In this document: piece after piece, positions 6,246-7,930 of the stretch | Position numbering within the stretch: position 1 is the first letter of the stretch | Layout: each line of letters opens with the position of its first letter | NCBI GenBank assembly: GCA_003661465.1 | Contig: QMWE01000038.1 | Coordinates: 1-7,930, forward strand | Direction of reading: 5' to 3' | DNA: 7,930 nt | From: Hadesarchaea archaeon | Lineage (GTDB): Archaea > Hadarchaeota > Hadarchaeia > Hadarchaeales > Hadarchaeaceae | Notes under the pieces: generated by a model | Told to the model about the DNA's origin: nothing | The model's database searches: none | The model's input: only the letters and a program-made list of their open reading frames with translations | Made by a program: the position numbers and the translations under genes

Positions 6246-6290
6246 CTTAACCGCTAGACCACGGGCCCAAGAGTATATCTCGGTTCACCC

Positions 6291-6297
6291 AATAAAA
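6291..6297 (-). promoter_or_regulatory. Putative box A of tRNA-Val
   Basis: TTTTATT on the minus strand is centred about 26 bases before the mature tRNA 5' end, the usual archaeal TATA distance. It sits only a few bases beyond the stop codon of the upstream RMD1-like gene, so the tRNA can be transcribed independently. Confidence 0.5.
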
Positions 6298-6299
6298 GT

Positions 6300-7457
6300 T
6301 CACAGCCCTTTTACGACCATTATTATCTCCAGCACGACTATCGCTACGATCAGAAACATCATCAAGAACTCCAAGGAGGTAGCGCGGTGAACGTCCACCC
6401 GTTCCATTGCCATTGCGTACAACTCCTGGAGCTGATTTAACTTTTTATCGACGAGCCCGAGCCAATCCGATATACGAAATCTCTCGCTCGCAACTCGGTA
6501 GAGTTTTCCCAAATACCACTCTCCTGTAAATTTGAGGATGTTTCGTAGGTCTCCAACATAATCCATTACCTCTATACGTAATTCAGCTAGCTCGCTCGCA
6601 GTTCTGGAGAGCTCTCGGTACTGACGACTTCGCCACGCCACACCCATACTCGGACCGGTGAAAGCCGTGCGAAGAGAACCATAAGCTCGCTCTATCCTTT
6701 CATCCAAGAGGCGGTCGTACGTCTTGAGTTCAAGGAGCTGGATTCTGGCCAGTTCTATCATCCGGACAAGTTTATCCGTGTACTCTACAGCTCCGCTGAT
6801 TATAGCAGAGTACCAGTCCACAATCACTATGTCGTCCTCAGAATAACTGAGGTAAAGCTTCACGGCATCCTCTGCTTCCTTATCACTGAGTGAGCGCCAG
6901 TCGCGTTCGCCCCGCAGGATCCCGGCTGTCTGTTTCTTGAACTTTTTTAGAAAATCAGTGGCTCTGAGCTCTGGATCTGAGCGTGTGAGGATGATGAGGG
7001 TGTATATCTCTGGACGTTCAAACGCTGGATAAGGATAAACTATCGCCGATTTGATCTTATTTTTTAACTCACCGAACAATTTCAGCGGGATCTCGTCAAA
7101 CTCCATCTCCTTTCCTTCAACCTTTATCAACCCTTCGTTAAGCCCAACCAACTCTATCAGAGCATCCGGTTTTTCGTCTCTGAACTCCACCGTGATGTAA
7201 ATCCCTATCACACCGATGGGGAATATTTTTCCCTTTACCGTGGCTTTTCGTCTGTTGAAGTTTATAAAACCGAGGTCCACCTCCACCGGCTGCAGTTCGG
7301 CTTCCTCATATTTCGGGGCCAAGACCCTAGCCCCCCTTGGGAGTTGACGTTCGATCACGTTGAGTTTTCCCTTGGGCAGACGTTCAAGCATTATGTCTCC
7401 ACCCACGTCGTAGAAGTATTGAAAGACTACTCGGCCCGTCAGAGATTGAGGCTTCAT
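6300..7457 (-). CDS. RMD1/DUF155-like protein with C-terminal membrane anchor
   Basis: The function is unknown. The protein has a mixed alpha/beta N-terminal half (VVFQYFYDVGGDIML near the start; IYTLIILTRSDPEL in the middle; DDIVIVDWYSAIISG after it). A long helical region follows (about 225-360, rich in Leu, Glu, Arg and likely coiled coil), then one strongly hydrophobic C-terminal segment, LEFLMMFLIVAIVVLEIIMVV, and a short basic tail. That order (acidic/aromatic N-domain, helices, single C-terminal TM) resembles the RMD1/YagE (DUF155) family, known as membrane-associated proteins in yeast mitochondria. My assignment is from overall pattern and is moderate. I place the start at ATG 7457 (385 residues) because GGTGGGG lies eight bases upstream. 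ATG at 7475 adds MGGETA and has no comparable signal. The gene is flanked by tRNA-Ser and tRNA-Val on the same strand with gaps of about 40 and 31 bases. Confidence 0.85.
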   Translation of the reverse strand: MKPQSLTGRVVFQYFYDVGGDIMLERLPKGKLNVIERQLPRGARVLAPKYEEAELQPVEVDLGFINFNRRKATVKGKIFPIGVIGIYITVEFRDEKPDALIELVGLNEGLIKVEGKEMEFDEIPLKLFGELKNKIKSAIVYPYPAFERPEIYTLIILTRSDPELRATDFLKKFKKQTAGILRGERDWRSLSDKEAEDAVKLYLSYSEDDIVIVDWYSAIISGAVEYTDKLVRMIELARIQLLELKTYDRLLDERIERAYGSLRTAFTGPSMGVAWRSRQYRELSRTASELAELRIEVMDYVGDLRNILKFTGEWYLGKLYRVASERFRISDWLGLVDKKLNQLQELYAMAMERVDVHRATSLEFLMMFLIVAIVVLEIIMVVKGL

Positions 7458-7498
7458 CGCGGTTTCCCCACCCATGCTTTCGCTTTATGAGTTTAAAA

Positions 7499-7612
7499 TG
7501 GCGCCGGGGCTGGGATTTGAACCCAGGAGGCCCAAAGGGCCAACAGGTTAGCAACCTTTAGCGGGCCTAGCGGAGCTAGGCCTGTCGCCATACCTGGCTA
7601 GGCTACCCCGGC
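7499..7612 (-). tRNA. tRNA-Ser(GCU) with an anticodon-stem intron, CCA encoded
   Basis: On the minus strand, acceptor GCCGGGG pairs with CCCCGGC. Discriminator G73 is typical of archaeal tRNA-Ser, and CCA is encoded (7501-7499). The D arm is GCCT...TGGC, the T arm CTGGG-TTCAAAT-CCCAG, and there is a long class II variable arm with stem GGCCC-TTT-GGGCC. The anticodon stem ACAGG/CCTGT encloses TTGCTAA once the intron is removed, so the anticodon is GCU (7552-7550), serine. A 26-base insertion lies in the 5' strand of the anticodon stem. TTTT follows CCA directly (7498-7495) and may end transcription. Confidence 0.93.
7558..7583 (-). other. tRNA-Ser intron, noncanonical position 28/29 (26 bases)
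   Basis: An 8-bp inner helix GGCCTAGC/GCTAGGCC with loop TCC is followed by a 4-bp central helix GGCG/CGCT (one G-T wobble). The 3-base bulges are ACA and AAA. Cutting after the second base of each bulge removes 26 bases and rebuilds ACAGG-TTGCTAA-CCTGT. I see no outer helix, so this is an HBh'-type motif. Other cut pairs between 28/29 and 31/32 give the same product because AGG is repeated at both ends; 32/33 would give C32 instead of T32. Confidence 0.83.
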
Positions 7613-7630
7613 GTTCATTGTTGTTTTTGT

Positions 7631-7646
7631 CGTTTATTGTTTAAAT
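7631..7646 (-). promoter_or_regulatory. Putative promoter of tRNA-Ser
   Basis: The minus strand reads ATTTAAACAATAAACG here. TTTAAA is centred about 30 bases before the mature 5' end. AATAAAC, slightly nearer, is the alternative box. The exact element cannot be decided. Confidence 0.35.
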
Positions 7647-7930
7647 CAATAAGTCGGCTCATTTCGGTTCTGTTTCACCTTCGGGATATGGATATGCCAA
7701 AAAGAGGGTATTCTGGCCTTTTACCTTTCAATCTCACCATCTCAGGTCATAATCTCGCGTGCCCACGCATCGAAGACGGCCGCCAAGCAGCTCTTTCCGA
7801 TTTTGGGACAATTACGGGCTCGGATTTATTGGTTCGTCTCCCGAGTTTAGAACAAAGCCCCCATTTCGCCTGTTTATAAAGAACCCCCACCCAAAACCTC
7901 GGCGGGCAGCAAAGTCACGCCAGAACTTGC
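7647..7930. other. Region with no supported gene
   Basis: I find no tRNA fold and no recognisable protein here. TTTATAAA (7874-7881) is a good box-A candidate usable on either strand. On the minus strand the frame entering from the edge stops at 7876-7874 (tail LLPAEVLGGGSL), which might be the end of a neighbouring gene. Another minus frame from GTG 7890 to TGA 7747 encodes 47 basic residues, including VPKSERAAWRPSSMRGHARL. An 80-codon plus-strand frame (7637-7879) lacks any family signal. None is long enough to exceed chance. Confidence 0.4.

Larger units (their letters stand above)
6155..6268 (-). tRNA. tRNA-Val(UAC) with two introns, CCA encoded
   Basis: Read on the minus strand, the acceptor GGGCCCG pairs with CGGGCCC, discriminator A is followed by an encoded CCA (6157-6155), and the T arm is CCGAG-TTCGAGT-CTCGG. 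The anticodon stem is CCACC/GGTGG with mature loop CTTACAA, so the anticodon is UAC (6213-6211), decoding valine. Between the D loop and the anticodon stem there are 22 extra bases, and after A37 there are 16 extra. Removing both leaves 73 bases plus CCA with an intact D stem (GTCT/AGAC). The sequence otherwise matches the archaeal tRNA-Val consensus. The 3' 49 bases overlap the end of the HD gene on the other strand. It lies 31 bases downstream of the RMD1-like gene on the same strand. Confidence 0.92.

Noticed and set aside
7458..7475. Upstream ATG of the RMD1-like gene
   Set aside because: No Shine-Dalgarno before it, whereas GGTGGGG sits at ideal spacing before ATG 7457. Not excluded.
7637..7879. 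80-codon plus-strand frame starting with TTG
   Set aside because: No recognisable motif and no clear ribosome binding site; it crosses the possible TATA box and lies antisense to another open frame of similar quality.

Overview
The window comes from an archaeon. The evidence is a proteasome-activating nucleotidase (PAN), archaeal transcription factor E (TFE), an HflX of the archaeal GGGEYEVDVYY type, box-A-like TATA elements upstream of several genes, and two tRNA genes carrying introns that fold into bulge-helix-bulge (BHB) motifs. Genes have moderate GC, and the tRNA stems are very GC-rich with several introns, which hints at a thermophilic lineage. I cannot name the phylum from these genes alone.

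Layout, left to right. The plus strand opens with the 3' two thirds of gatA, joined by an ATGA overlap to a complete gatB (tRNA-dependent amidotransferase). Converging on gatB from the minus strand is the PAN gene; the two stop codons share one TTAA palindrome. PAN is divergent from hflX (ribosome-associated GTPase), with a 130-base promoter region between them. After hflX comes a 270-base gap ending in a very AT-rich stretch, then tfe with an apparently leaderless promoter, then a small HD-domain phosphohydrolase gene. The right third is on the minus strand: tRNA-Ser(GCU), a C-terminally membrane-anchored protein resembling the RMD1/DUF155 family, and tRNA-Val(UAC). The HD gene runs about 49 bases into the antisense tRNA-Val gene. 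The last ~315 bases hold no gene I can defend.

Most of the genes are housekeeping functions: aminoacyl-tRNA amidation (GatAB), protein degradation (PAN with the 20S proteasome), ribosome maintenance (HflX), transcription initiation (TFE) and tRNAs. I do not see a defence, mobile or biosynthetic system. The unusual content is in the tRNA genes. tRNA-Val appears to carry two introns, one in the D stem and one at the canonical 37/38 site. tRNA-Ser carries one in the anticodon stem (28/29). For all three, cutting after the second base of each 3-base bulge regenerates a normal mature tRNA.
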